This document shows positions 1-11,545 of a stretch of 64,000 nt of DNA, piece by piece. The translations under genes and the position numbers were made by a program. This stretch comes from Hermatobates lingyangjiaoensis (Eukaryota > Arthropoda > Insecta > Hemiptera > Hermatobatidae), in the NCBI GenBank assembly GCA_026182355.1, contig JAPFBL010000223.1:589001-653000 (forward strand), given 5' to 3'. Within the stretch, counting starts at the first letter, position 1. Every line of letters begins with the position of its first letter. Below the pieces are notes generated by a model. The model ran no database searches, had not been told where the DNA came from, and worked only from the letters and a program-made list of their open reading frames with translations.

Positions 1-210
1 TGAAATTTAAAAAAAGTATCTTGAAAAGAATGTTGGAAATTTCTGATGACATGTGGACTTCTCCAAAGACAAGACTAGACACCACTCTGGCGACCTCATT
101 CAACGTTTCACTACTTTTGATGCTCACAAAACTTTGGTGTTCACGTGAATTCTATGTTTTCCATGTGAAGTTACCAGTTAGTAACTATGTTTTCCATGTT
201 AGTTAGCACA

Positions 211-492
211 GGACCAGGTTATCTCAGTTGTTAACGTACTCGCCTCTGAGCTGGTAGTCCGGGGTTTGATCCTCACCTGGCTCTGAATAAATCTGAGTAC
301 GTCGTCCCTCGGAGAGAGGCCGTCGATCTCGAGCCTATACGATTTAATAGTTAAAGATCCCTATTCTAAATGCACTTGAGTTAGGCAAAATTTAGGACTC
401 CCAATATAGAATCTGTAGAATCACCGATCAAACAAAGAGACGGTAAACGGCTGACGTTATCACCTGCTAGGGAATCAGTTTAAACAAAAAAA
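211..492 (+). repeat. tRNA-derived SINE, tail type a
   Basis: The head keeps a degenerate tRNA A box (TTATCTCAGTTG) and a B box (GGTTTGATCC). The shared body carries CGTCGTCCCTCGG and GTTAGGCAAAATTTAGGACT. The 3' tail (AAACGGCTGACGTTATCACC, then GTTTAAACAA) is shared with the copies at 24764 and 30015. The body has a short deletion against the other copies. Confidence 0.8.
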
Positions 493-689
493 ATATCATT
501 AGTGCGTAATCGTAAATATTTTGTATGATTTCGTCATCTATTAGGGTGTCTTTTTTAGTGTTTTAATTGTAGTAGTAAGTCTGTTAATCTCATGAAACTC
601 AGATTGTGAACTGCCTGAATATGCCAATGGCTTATTCTACTGCTGTCCACTCGTTAGTGTAAAACTAGAACTTTGTGCCAACATCCCAG

Positions 690-1000
690 TAAAACATGAG
701 TATTTTGCAAATCCAGCACCACTTTCTATTTTTAAACAGTCCGTTTATATCTCTGTCGGCTTTTTTCATTACTTTTTTGCTTTTTTGTTTAAAATATTTT
801 ACCTCGAGAACAGACGAAAAGTAACCTTTTTCAGGTAATAATGCCTGAAGTTTATTCCCCGTACTTAAAAAAGGGGTAATAATGAAAAAAGGCGGGGGAA
901 TAAGAAAAACAGGGATATGATCCAGGTTGTCCAACCTAATTTTTTTGTTGATATCGATTTTTAGATATGAAGTGAAACGAGATGTCTGATTTTTAAATTT
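690..1000 (+). repeat. Interspersed repeat, second copy inverted at 43480-43700
   Basis: The stretch with CAGGTTGTCCAAC, then GTTGATATCGATTTTTAGAT, is matched on the minus strand near 43490-43580. The CAGACGAAAAGTAAC segment is matched near 43660. No coding sequence was recognised and the class is unknown. Confidence 0.45.
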
Positions 1001-2044
1001 CAGACATTAAATTTCTTTTATTTACCTTTCTTAAACCTTTATTTTGGCTTTAAGAGTTATTATTAATTATATTAATCAACATTTAATAAATTATTATTAT
1101 TATTATTATTATTTATTATTATTATCTTACGACCACCACGGGCAGTAAAAATAGTTGCTACGATTCAGTCTTTCTGTTATAATAGACGAAAACGTATCTT
1201 TTTTATTCTTCGGTATTAACAAAAAACAATGAAGTTCCAAAACATAACAAGAAAAGTTATTAACTTTAATTAAAGTTATATTTTACAAGTTATATGTCAT
1301 CAAATAATGTTAAAGTAATTAACATGTAGATGAACGCAGCACATTACTTAGCCAACTATCCACCACACACTCAAAAACATAATGATATATATAATTCATT
1401 TACTTTTCCTTTTATAGCTTGAAGAATTTAATTTGTTTACATAATACATTAACTCATAAAAATATCTTCAAATTTAATTTATTTACATTCATCTAAAACT
1501 TTATTTGACTGAATATTTTAAGTCAATACTACAGGTTTCTGTTATTCAAATTTGAGTTTTCAGATTTATAGCTATATTGCACTTTGCAGCAATCAGTTTT
1601 TTGTAATTTTAAATTTTGAAATTTTGAAAATCTACACATCTAAACAAAATATGTAAACCCATTAAAATCTCCAGCACGAGTTTTTGTTGATACCAATATT
1701 TACTTATAGTAACGCTATATTGATTTATAACTAACAAAAATATAGACATACTGTTTGAGCCTCTTTCGATGAAAAGCTAGTTTAATAGAACGAAATATTA
1801 ATTCTCAAACAATATGTTGTCAGATATAATTTTCTTAATAGAATATTTCACTAGGGTCATCGAAATTATGTCATTTGTATTAGATGCCTTTCAATTTCAA
1901 AAAAAAAAAGGGAGGGGAGCTCTAGTCTGAGACTGAGAGGTCACATTATTAAAACAGTAAATAATGTGTTGACTCTTATGTGGATAAATACATGCATATT
2001 GTTAATATCACTGAGGTTAGTATGATTTATATTAGAAATAGGTA
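1001..2044. other. AT-rich stretch without a recognised gene
   Basis: Contains a (TTA)n run at about 1088-1128 and, near 1550-1610, a short minus-strand fragment of the Q family (tttatagctatattgc context). Nothing else was recognised. Confidence 0.5.
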
Positions 2045-2048
2045 AAAC

Positions 2049-2338
2049 CATCATACCTCGTAAGATGATCATGGAGTCGTTGGAGCGCTTTCGGACGTTG
2101 TCCATCTTCGGTCGCAACCTGCTCCAGTAAGTTTGTTGCGATCGAAGATGGACAACGTCCGAAAGCGCTCCAACGACTCCATGATCATCTTACGAGATAT
2201 CACGGTCTTCCCTATTTCTAATATAGTAGGTTTGTTGCGATCGAAGATGAACAATGTCCGAAAGCGCTCCAACGACTCCATGATCATCTTACGAGGAATG
2301 ACGGTTTTACCTATTTCTAATATAGTAGGTTTGTTGCG
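2049..2338. repeat. Palindrome plus direct copy, hammerhead-like family F
   Basis: The unit, running from GCGATCGAAGATGG to CTTACGAG, occurs inverted at 2056-2118, direct at 2131-2199 and direct again at 2233-2296. On the plus strand at 2142-2170 it reads TCGAAGA, T, GGAC, AAC, GTCC, GAA, AGCGCT, C. This gives a 4-bp stem II and a self-complementary AGCGCT. GTTG (2135-2138) can pair with CAAC (2171-2174) as stem I. This is the layout of the hammerhead variants known from Penelope-like element ends. The first core base pair is altered (TCGA for CTGA). Confidence 0.6.
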
Positions 2339-2346
2339 TTACTGTT

Positions 2347-2998
2347 TCATGAAAATGATACTGTTTCAAAATCATACTGTATGAAAAATGATACTGTTTC
2401 AAAATCATACTGTATGAAAAATGATACTGTTTCAAAATCATACTGTATAAAAAATGATACTGTTTCAAAATCATACTGTATGAAAAATGATACTGTTTCA
2501 AAATCATACTGTATGAAAAATGATACTGTTTCAAAATCATACTGTATGAAAAATGATACTGTTTCAAAATCATACTGTATGAAAAATGATACTGTTTCAA
2601 AATCATACTGTATGAAAAATGATACTGTTTCAAAATCATACTGTATGAAAAATGATACTGTTTCAAAATCATACTGTATAAAAAATGATACTGTTTCAAA
2701 ATCATACAGTATGAAAAATGATACTGTTTCAAAATCATACAGTATGAAAAATGATACTGTTTCAAAATCATACTGTATGAAAAATGATACTGTTTCAAAA
2801 TCATAATGTATGAAAAATGATACTGTTTCAAAATCATACTGTATAAAAAATGATACTGTTTCAAAATCATACTGTATAAAAAATGATACTGTTTCAAAAT
2901 CATACAGTATGAAAAATGATACTGTTTCAAAATCATACTGTATAAAAAATGATACTGTTTCAAAATCATACAGTATGAAAAATGATACTGTATCATTC
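2347..2998. repeat. 33-bp minisatellite, about 20 copies
   Basis: Near-identical 33-bp units, each with ATGATACTGTTTC and a small perfect hairpin CATAC-T-GTATG. Variants are CATACAGTATG and TATAAAA for TATGAAA. Because the unit is 11 codons long and free of stops on both strands, it produces open frames of 100-250 residues in both directions. These are artefacts, not genes. The array starts just 3' of family F. Confidence 0.95.
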
Positions 2999-3194
2999 TG
3001 GATACAACAAACTCGATATCAGGGATTTTTAATGTTTCTGCTACTAGCATGCTGTCTTCAGGATTCAACCGGTTTCTGTATTTTATTTTTAGATTTATAA
3101 GGGTAGAAAAACCTTGTGTATATAATTTAAAACATGAAACAGTCCGTTAGAATAACATAGCAAATAATTAGTGTGAAAATAACAGAAACAAGAA

Positions 3195-3265
3195 ATAACT
3201 TACTTCAAAATATCGACCTTTCCGTCATCAGGAGAAGAAGAAAAAGGTGAATTCTGCTCGGCTGA
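3195..3265 (-). repeat. PLE-end-like hairpin sequence, family C
   Basis: On the minus strand it reads CTTCTTCTC, CTGATGA, C, GGAAAGGTC, GATATTTT, GAAG. The core CTGATGA is intact and CTTC/GAAG can form stem I. Stem II is weak. The downstream AAGTAAGTTATTTCTTG resembles families B and D. Confidence 0.5.
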
Positions 3266-4725
3266 TAAACAGGAACTCAATAAAACTGAAAAGAAAAACA
3301 AGAAATTAAAATGAATTGGTTTCAAATAACAATAAATTAAATAACAGAGGATTAATAAATAGAAAATAACCTATAAAAATTCTTTAAGTATTTGAAGATT
3401 TTTCGTGGTTGCGTGTTTTATATATCTATTTGGCGACTGTTAAAAACTACAACAGTAATTATAGTTGTTATTTTTTTCTCATCAAATCCATATCTCAGAC
3501 ATATCACCCGCATACGAAAATCTATTATAATATATGAACTCTGTCCGGAATACATATTCTTTAAATTTACTGTAAATATCAAAAACACAAGTTATATGGT
3601 TATAAGTTTTTTTTAAAGATATATTTGTAGTAATAAATACATCATAATTAAAATATATTACTATTATAATTTATTTCAAACATTTGTCTAATAATCCTCG
3701 ACAAACACAGTAAATTACACAGGATTCTTGACACACTCAGCAGGCGACGTAACTACTGGAAACATGTTTTTATACAGAAATGCCTCTGTTCAGGACTAAG
3801 CACAGCAGGTGTGCTTCACTTTTACCTCTTTTAGGCATATAAGTAAGAATATTTTTTTCATGTTTAGTCTGAAAGATTGATGGAAAGACATTTGCATAGA
3901 TTTTAGTGTAACGTGGTCCCAATTCCTGAAGGTTGATTGAGTAGATTAATTGTCTGGATGAGTGTTTGGGGAAGGATTTCCGGCAAAGAAGGAAAGAGCT
4001 GTCATGGAATGTTCTGGTCATCAAGTACGATCTCTTCTCGACCCGGAGCTCCACCAGTCATTCCGGTCTTTCTCCGCCTTCGCCTGCTTCCTGCTTAACC
4101 CTATTAAAGACGGAAATATGATATCACTTATTAAAATGGGAAAAACAAACATTTAGGACAGATGATGAAGAAGCAGGCTTTAAGACAAGCTGTCTGAATC
4201 TGCAGGCTCACTGAATACATAAATACCCAACTAGACACACCTATTCTCAATTCTACGACAAGTTTTATAAAGACCTCTATCAAAATATCAATATGCATTC
4301 CTATATTCTTTCCTCTTAAAACAAGTCATTGGAACTACGAAATAGACATCCAGTTATATGTCATTTTTAAAATAAAACTTACTCAGTTGGTAGAAGATTA
4401 TTAGACAAATGTTTGTGTTAAATTATAATCGCTATATATTTTAATAATGATATTTATTACTAACAAATAAACCTAAACAATCTTATAACTTGTATGTTTT
4501 AAAATTTTTTAGTGGATTTATTCCATACAGAATGTCTGTATGGAATTTTTTTTTTTTTTCAATTTCATATAGTTACTCTACAATTTCATGTATTTAGAAG
4601 TGATTTTGTTTCTGGGTTTGTCCTTTTAACTGCTTGATTTTGTAGTGGAAATCGGGTGGACACTCTTTGGTGGCACTTCATAACTATATTTAATATTTAT
4701 GACGACAGACGGCCACGTGGACGTT
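3266..4725. other. AT-rich stretch without a recognised gene
   Basis: A minus-strand open frame of 94 codons (3770-4054) matches nothing I recognise and has no splice context. It may continue the decayed PLE at 4730-5215 downstream on the same strand, but no GIY-YIG motif is visible. Confidence 0.4.
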
Positions 4726-4729
4726 ACCG

Positions 4730-5215
4730 TTTCTAGTCGTCTTTGGGTGGGGGGGGGGGGGGGGGGTCAGTGGATTACTAGTAAAGAAAGATTTTGAGCA
4801 ATTGGGTTTGGATGAGTTGAGAGTTTACTGTGGAATCTTTTGTAGCGGTCTTTTGCATAGTCGTGAACGAAGGGGACTTTAAGATCTCGGCGAATGATTG
4901 TGTTTGGAACGTAAAATGGGAGATGTCATTCCACTAACAGTATTAGAAGACTGAGGAGAAAGAGTGTTGGTTAGAAATAAAAGATTTAGAAGCGAAAGTA
5001 GAAAGAGTAGGAAAAAACATCTTAATAACAGTACCAATGTAATAGAGGCCATGGAAAAAGGTGGTTAAGAAAAAGGAAGATTCAGTTTTATCTATTTTAG
5101 ATCTAAGTCAGTGAGAGATGCCGGCAGGTGAAACAAGACTTTCCATGAATGAGGAAGAATAACCTCGTTTTCTGTTACTTTCGATATAATTTTTATCTAA
5201 AGTCTTATGGAATGT
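4730..5215 (-). pseudogene. Decayed Penelope-like element, C-terminal region
   Basis: The minus strand, read with stops and shifts, gives FFLTTFFHGLYYIGTVIK and FFPTLS. These line up with STFFPGAHKIGSVIKEFFPL of the better preserved PLE at 31966-32454, preceded in both by V-PA-I-H. PLEs encode a reverse transcriptase joined to a GIY-YIG endonuclease, and this segment lies between those domains. The copy carries several in-frame stops and a G-run expansion near 4747, so it is dead. The assignment depends on the pairwise resemblance to the other copy. Confidence 0.5.
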
Positions 5216-5495
5216 CCAGTTTGATTTACATTAAACATAACTTTACAACATAAGTTATATTAAATATAACTTTTCTAACAACTCAATAAACTAAATTCAC
5301 AAAAAAAACATAACAAATAAATATTTTGACTGCCTCGTAATCAGGTTACTCGTTATGAAGACAAGTCAGGACTGGCTTGTCTTCGAAGCGATTCATCATG
5401 ACATGACAGACGAAATAGTAGTGTATTTTTATGATCTCTTTTATCTGTGAATTTAGTTTATATTTTTATTTAGTTCGTCGGACCGTCACATATAA

Positions 5496-5499
<4 letters not shown>

Positions 5500-5578
<79 letters not shown>
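5500..5578. repeat. (CA)n-(TA)n compound microsatellite
   Basis: About 26 CA dinucleotides are followed directly by about 13 TA. The TA part abuts the family A palindrome at 5579. Confidence 0.95.
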
Positions 5579-5579
<1 letters not shown>

Positions 5580-5728
5580 CAATGATCAAACCACAATAAG
5601 AAATGGGAAAACAAGACTAAGATCTAAGATGACGAAGACCGCTTCTTACGGTTGAAAGATCTTAGTCTTGTTTTCCCATTTCTTATTGTGGTTTGATCAT
5701 TGATTGTTATTTCACGTGTTTATGTGAA

Positions 5729-5769
<41 letters not shown>

Positions 5770-6060
5770 TTCACATAAACATGTGAAATAACAATCAATG
5801 ATCAAACCACAATATGAAATGGAAAACAAGACTAAAGAAGACTCTTTCTTACTGTACTTCTTTGTTTCCCCAAACAACCCTTTCTGGATATTTGTCCTTT
5901 CCTGCACTTTCACCCTTTTAAAATACCACTCTTCCCTCCCACTCTTTTTAACCCCTCACTAGATGTTTTCTGCATCTATGTTTCAGTTGGGTTTTTGACC
6001 CTGACGAAGACCGCTTAGTCTTGTTTTCCCATTTCTTATTGTGATTTGATCATTGATATA
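5579..6060. repeat. Family A hammerhead-like inverted repeats
   Basis: Arms (AATGATCAAACCACAATAAG and its complement) occur at 5579-5630 and 5653-5703. A further inverted arm follows at 5765-5835, across a (TA)n tract (about 5737-5765), and a truncated right arm lies at 5985-6055. The 5650 copy keeps GACGA, A, GACCG, CGGTT, GAA, AGATCT. The 5840-5985 interior is pyrimidine-rich and not recognised. Confidence 0.8.
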
Positions 6061-6175
6061 TATATATATCCAATATCATAGTGTTATCAATATATGAGTA
6101 GGCTAGATAGGGATACAGTGGCCATCCTAGCAGAGGGCACATTTGGTCATTTGTGTTTGTTTGTTTGTGATTTTC

Positions 6176-6528
6176 CAACGCCCACACTAATGAGGCTTTC
6201 ACCTTTTAGTGTCGTTCTAGGGGCGGAAATTGTGGCTCATTTATTATTTGGTATCCGTTTTAGTAATGGTCGAGTCACATTTACCAATGTGGATTCTACA
6301 TTGGGAGTCCTAAATTTTGCCTGACCCAAGTTGATTTGGAGTAGGGATGTTTAACGAGTACCTGACATCGTACAGTCTCGGGACCGATGGTTTAACATCC
6401 TCTCTGAGAGACGACGTGCTGAGATTTATTCACGATTCACGTGAATAAAACGAAGGCCAGGTGGGTATCGAACCTCGGACCTACCAGTTCAGTGGCGAGT
6501 ACGCTAACCACGGAACTAACCTGGCCCC
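6176..6528 (-). repeat. tRNA-derived SINE, tail type c
   Basis: Minus-strand copy. The head ends in CCTGGCCCC with B box GGTTCGATACCC. The body is intact, followed by a third kind of tail (AATAATAAATGAGCCACAAT and GGTGAAAGCC) shared with the copies at 15395 and 37203. Confidence 0.8.
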
Positions 6529-6603
6529 TAAATTTAATGTTCCCCTCAATTTAAACTCGCTGAAGGTAAAGTGTATTATCATCAGAGAGAACGTTAAGAC
6601 ACT

Positions 6604-6700
6604 GGTGCCGAGACTGCACGATGTAGAATCTACTCCTTAAAACCCTACCTGACCTACAGTTGAGTTAGGCAAAATTTAGGACTCCCAATGTAGAATGATG
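6604..6700 (+). repeat. SINE body fragment
   Basis: Contains GAGTTAGGCAAAATTTAGGA and CTCCCAATGTAGAAT from the SINE body, without the tRNA head. Confidence 0.6.
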
Positions 6701-7074
6701 TAAAACATGTCACGAGTGATGGGTACATTGAGATGATGAATGGTTTTGTTTTTCCTTGGTGAAAAGTTCCATTTTTGGGCAAACTTTTATAATTTAAATA
6801 AATCAATAAAATTTTTATAAAAACCAATAAAATAAAAATATACTCAGGTTTTTAAAACTTTAGGATATATTTTTTTTTTCAATAAAATGTAAAAATTTTG
6901 TCTAAGACATTTTTGATTTACGGGATTGCATGAGTGGTAAATTATATAGTTTGAAAAGTCAAAAGTCCTATGCTGTATATTCAGGATGGCTTGAGTAATG
7001 TGTTACATTTGTACAGTGTGTCAGGTAATGAGGGTCTTATATTGTGACTGTCACATCAAAAGTTTGTATCTCCT

Positions 7075-8006
7075 CTTAGTCTCCGATTGCTTCAGTTTTT
7101 ATAAAGGTCCCTTGTCATATGCGAGTCAAAGTGCTGAGTTCTCACAAGTCGTTTTATGATGTTTTTCCGATGATGTCTGTTCCTGTGTGGATGAGTGGGT
7201 GGATTAGTATGTATCCAAAGTTTTTTACCAAGCTACGGCTCTGAATCTTTGATGGATCAAACTGATATTTTACACAAAAATGAGCCTCATTGTGTAGATG
7301 AGCCCTATTCTTTGGGAGCAAATATAGATGGCGGGAAAGTAACCTTTTTTGCCAAAAACCTGTTTTTAGACTACATTTTTTTCTCCTAAACTACTAATTG
7401 TAGAGTTTTGAAATTTTGGCATTATCTTTAAAGCTACAAAACCAATAAAATAAAAATATACACAGGTTTTTAAAACTTTAGGATATATTTGTTTTTTCAA
7501 TAAAATGTAAAAATTTTGACTAATAATTCAATCTGAAAGCTTGTGAGAGCGATACAACCCATACCATTAAACGGATCGAAATGAAACTATATCTAAAAAT
7601 AGAAAATTCTGGAAAATATGTTGAAATAATTTTTGTCAAAATTACATTCTCCAAAGGGCAGAGAATAATTTATGTTTTTAGTAAATGTTTCTTTGACGAT
7701 AAACGGATCATTAAAAAATTATAAAAGTTTGCCCAAAAATGGAACAAAAAATTTGAAATTTATAAACAAAATTTACGAAATTTCAACTACAGCAAAGAGC
7801 AATAAAGCTATAAAAACTTATTATTTATCCTAGACTGATCACTGCTATACTTGTCGAATTTATTGATATTTATTTACATTGGCTTAGAACATTTTTGATT
7901 GAAAACACTGAATTAAAATTGATGTTTCTAATAGAAAAATTTAAATAATTTATTCACTTAAATAAGAGATAAGAGGAATAATATTTTGACGTGTAAAAAA
8001 TCACCG
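7075..8006 (+). repeat. Q-family element, 5' part and middle
   Basis: Holds the family landmarks in order: GTCGTTTTATGATG, TTTGATGGATCAAACTGATA, CAATAAAATGTAAAAATTTT, AACGGATCGAAATGAAACTA, GCAATAAAGCTATAAAAACT. It joins head to head with the copy at 8007-8634. The two-part junction lies near 8006. Confidence 0.7.
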
Positions 8007-8428
8007 CCGTCATTTTGATCCGTTAAACGGTATGGTCTGTATCCCTCTCATAAGCTTTAAGATTGAATTATAAGTCAAAATTTTTGCATTTTATTGAAAA
8101 AGAAATATTTCGTGTTGTTTTAAAAATCTTAGCAGATTTTGCATTTACTGCTTTTATAGACTCAAAGATGTCAAAAATCTCAAAAAAAGATCTCAAAAAT
8201 GTCAACTCTCTAGAATTAGTAGTTTAGGAGAAAAAAAATGTTGTCTAAAAACAGGTTTTTTGGCAAAAAAGTGATTTTCCCATCAGGCATAATTCTTCCC
8301 AAACAATAGGGCTCATTTACGCTATGAGGTCCATTTTTGTGTAACATATCAACTTGATCTATCAAAGATTCAGAACCGTAGTATGGCCAGCAACTTTGGA
8401 TACATGCTGACGTGCCCACACACACGCA

Positions 8429-8515
<87 letters not shown>

Positions 8516-8634
8516 ACACAAATCATCAAAAAAACTTCATAAAACGACTTTTGTGGCCTCAAAACATATAATTCTGTCAAAAGTTCAAGATCTAATTTTT
8601 TCACGATAACTCTACTTTACTTATAGTGAAGTAA
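8007..8634 (-). repeat. Q-family element, inverted 5' half with (AC)n
   Basis: Minus-strand copy. The 5' end with TTTACTTCACTATAAGTAAA lies at about 8612-8634. A long AC microsatellite occupies 8413-8521, the position where other Q copies have a short GT run. The long histidine-threonine frames here are microsatellite artefacts. Confidence 0.8.
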
Positions 8635-9019
8635 AAAAAAATATTGAAGACACCGGAAAAGTCAATGAATGTGAGGTGGAAGTAGAATGAAAGTTATTAA
8701 CGTTGGTTTGCAGAGTGCAGAGAATTAGGATCCATCATTAACAGTGAAAGGTGTCATTATATCTACTTTCTGCGCACTATATATAGAACGTGTAACGGCC
8801 TTATTAAATCTTTTAATAATCTTAAGTTTGAGGAAGGTAATTTTGCTTCATTGATTTATCATTTTGTATGTTGTAAATATTAAATAGATGCTTAAAAAAA
8901 AACCAAAAACAAACAAAAAGTAATATATGTTGGTGAAACATTTTAAGTAAGTAATTTAAAATCTCTTGCGTAGTAAAAAAAAATATGAACATGTTCTAGG
9001 TTACATAAAAGTATTTAAC

Positions 9020-9125
9020 TTTCTCATTATGCATAATTGCTCCAAAACTATATAGCAAATCTACACTAGGAGGCTCATTTTGTGTAGACCCGTCAATGAT
9101 TCTGGACCCTAGTGCGGTCATATTC
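9020..9125 (-). repeat. Q-family fragment
   Basis: Short minus-strand piece with ATTATGCATAATTGCTCC and TTTTGTGTAGA, matching the segment about 200 nt inside the 5' end of other Q copies. Confidence 0.5.
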
Positions 9126-9746
9126 TACTAATGGCCGAAATTAATATGGACATATTCTATATTATTATGAACTATTAATTTCATTAACCAATTGATAACT
9201 TCAGGTTGAAATCAAATTTGTATCCCACTAAAAGAACCTTTTTCATAGTCATTCTGCCTATATATTCTTCATAAATTGCTAATAAAACCCATAACTGCAT
9301 GAATGTTTATGCATGTATAATATATTAGTTTATGCAACTTATGGTTGTTCCCTGAGGTATTGCCTGATTAATTATTTAGTGTGAATGAACTGTTCTTAAC
9401 AACAGTAACCTTAGGACACGGGTCGCCTAAGTAGTAGAGAGATTTTAATCTCTTTGTAAATAAAAATACTGGCACAATGTGGTTTCGTCTCAAGTTATAG
9501 TTGTTTTTGTTGTATTTTGGTGTGTGTTGACAGTATTGAATCAACTATAGCTGGGTCATATGCACTATAGAGTATGGCCTTGGTCATATTACTTACGATC
9601 TTTTATTTTATGTCATGGTCTGCAATACTCCTGTAGTGGTGGTAAATTGTGTCTTCCTTATACATTGATTTCCTTCGCATTTGAAATATGATGAGATGTC
9701 CTTATGGTAAATGAAAAACATCCAGTGCGAGTTCCATACAACTAAC

Positions 9747-9749
<3 letters not shown>

Positions 9750-9797
<48 letters not shown>
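9750..9797. repeat. (TA)n microsatellite
   Basis: About 23 TA units, directly before a sequence shared with 35640-35735 (ATTCAATAATATATCGACCG). Confidence 0.9.
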
Positions 9798-9800
<3 letters not shown>

Positions 9801-10159
9801 GATTCAATAATATATCGACCGTTTTAGATAGAATAGGTGTGTTCTCTAATCGGGGTTCAGTCAATTTTCCAGGATAAAAAATCAAACTCTCGTCATTTTG
9901 GACACTTCTTATTGGTTGTGAGTGTTTTTTCGTTAGACACCGTTCTCCTTCTTGGCCGCCTCAGCCTTCACTCCAGGGGAGGGCTCGCAGTCCCTACTTA
10001 ATTTTCCAATATAGTTGGATGAAGGTCTCAAGAAAATTAAGTAGGGACTGTGAGCCCTCCCCTGGAGTGAAGGCTGAGGCGGCCAAGCAGACGGAGTGTG
10101 CGAAGGAGAAAGGTGTCTAACGAAAAAACACCCACAACCAATAAGAAGTGTCCAAAATG
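9798..10159. repeat. Palindromic element with ~120-bp arms
   Basis: Left arm 9894-10005 and right arm 10031-10159 are inverted copies with few differences (CCCTCCCCTGGAGTGAAGGC and its complement). The loop is about 25 bases. The left flank (GGTGTGTTCTCTAATCGGGG, 9832 on) is shared with 35673, next to family I sequence. A (TA)n run follows at 10212-10238. Confidence 0.85.
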
Positions 10160-10375
10160 ATATGCAACAGGGATTGGCTCGTCTTTTTCAATATTTAATC
10201 TGGCATTATAGCATATATATATATATATATATATATATCACTTTTTGGTCTTTTATAAAATTATTATACCAGGAATGCTTATTATTTATGGCATGCTAGT
10301 GTTTTACTATATAATATGCTATGGTAAAAATATATGCTATATAAATTTGCTATATAATTTATTATATAACTATAT

Positions 10376-11545
10376 AATGTAAAAATTTTGACTTCTAATT
10401 CAATCTAAAAGCCTGTGAGAACGTCACAAGCTACACAGTTTGACGGATCAAAATGAAACTATATCTAAAAATAGAGTATCCTGTGAAGAATGAGATGAGA
10501 TAAGTTTTTTTACAATTTTATTAACCAAAAGACTGTTTCAGAAAATGTTTTTTTGGTACTAAACGGCTTATTAAAAAAAAAATGTAATTTTGCAAAAAAA
10601 ATGAATAGAAAATTAAAAATTGAAAAAAAAAATCATGTAATTTCAATTACAGCAAAGACCAATTAAGTTATAAAAACTGAATATTGGTCCTGGACTAATG
10701 GTCTACTTGCTATAGTTGTCGTAGTCGTTTCATTTATTTACTTTGTTTATATTGACTTGGGAATTTTTTCCAGTATCCACTGAAATAAATTGATGTTAAG
10801 ACGTTTAATAAAAAGTTTTTAAATAAATTAATATGAAATGTAAAAAGAATAACATTCTTATATGTAATATGAGATAATAACATTATAAGATAATAATATG
10901 TTAATATAATAACATTCCATGATATGAGGGATTTGTTTTGATAAATACTCTATGTTTTACTATTGAACAAAACATAATATCAGATGTAATTTTTTTTGTG
11001 TTTATGAATCATTACTTTGGGTAATAGTGAAGTATGCTGAATGGATTCTTTCCATAAGAAGGAGCTATTAAGTTTATGACAAATATCCAGTTTTTTCACT
11101 ATTCTAGTTAATAGTTTATATCTATTATTTAAAAAAAACAAACTTTTACCTATAAAATTTTAAATTATACTGAAAATTTGTCTTTGAATTTGATTTCAGC
11201 ATAAATTTACAGCAACCATATAACAGAGTAGAGCACGCAGGAAAAAATAACACTCTCGCAGAGTAACTTAATTTTTTATGATTTTTGACAAAGGGAAAGA
11301 GAAGAGATTTTTTAAAAAACTAGCATGCCATAAATTTTCCAGTATAATAATTTATTTAATAGACCAAAATTGTGGAACATAATTCAAAATTGGAAACATT
11401 CTTTGAAAAATAATAAATAAAATTATCCTACAACTTTAAATAAAAATTATCTTAAAACAAAATTTTTTCTTTCATGTTTTTTGCATTTTTTAAACAAAAT
11501 AAGAATATTTTTAGTTTTAAATGTGAAATTTTACCTTAAATCAAA
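10376..11545 (+). repeat. Q-family element, middle and 3' part
   Basis: Begins with TGTAAAAATTTTGACTTCTA and runs through GTTTGACGGATCAAAATGAA and the GCAATTAAG-like landmark to CACTCTCGCAGAGTAACTTA. A second copy follows directly, so two partial Q copies lie head to tail. Confidence 0.7.

Noticed and set aside
2347..2998. CRISPR-like array
   Set aside because: The repeats are directly adjacent with no spacers, and the context is eukaryotic.
2307..3100. Long open frames on both strands (up to 253 codons)
   Set aside because: Both are read-through of the 33-bp tandem repeat, whose unit is a multiple of three without stops.
3770..4054. GIY-YIG part of the decayed PLE at 4730-5215
   Set aside because: On the right strand and downstream, but no YVG, NGHR or cysteine motif could be found in any frame.
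8216..8609. Cysteine-valine and histidine-threonine repeat proteins
   Set aside because: Translations of the (AC)n microsatellite in a Q element; the same applies at 5431, 29401, 54625 and 58330.
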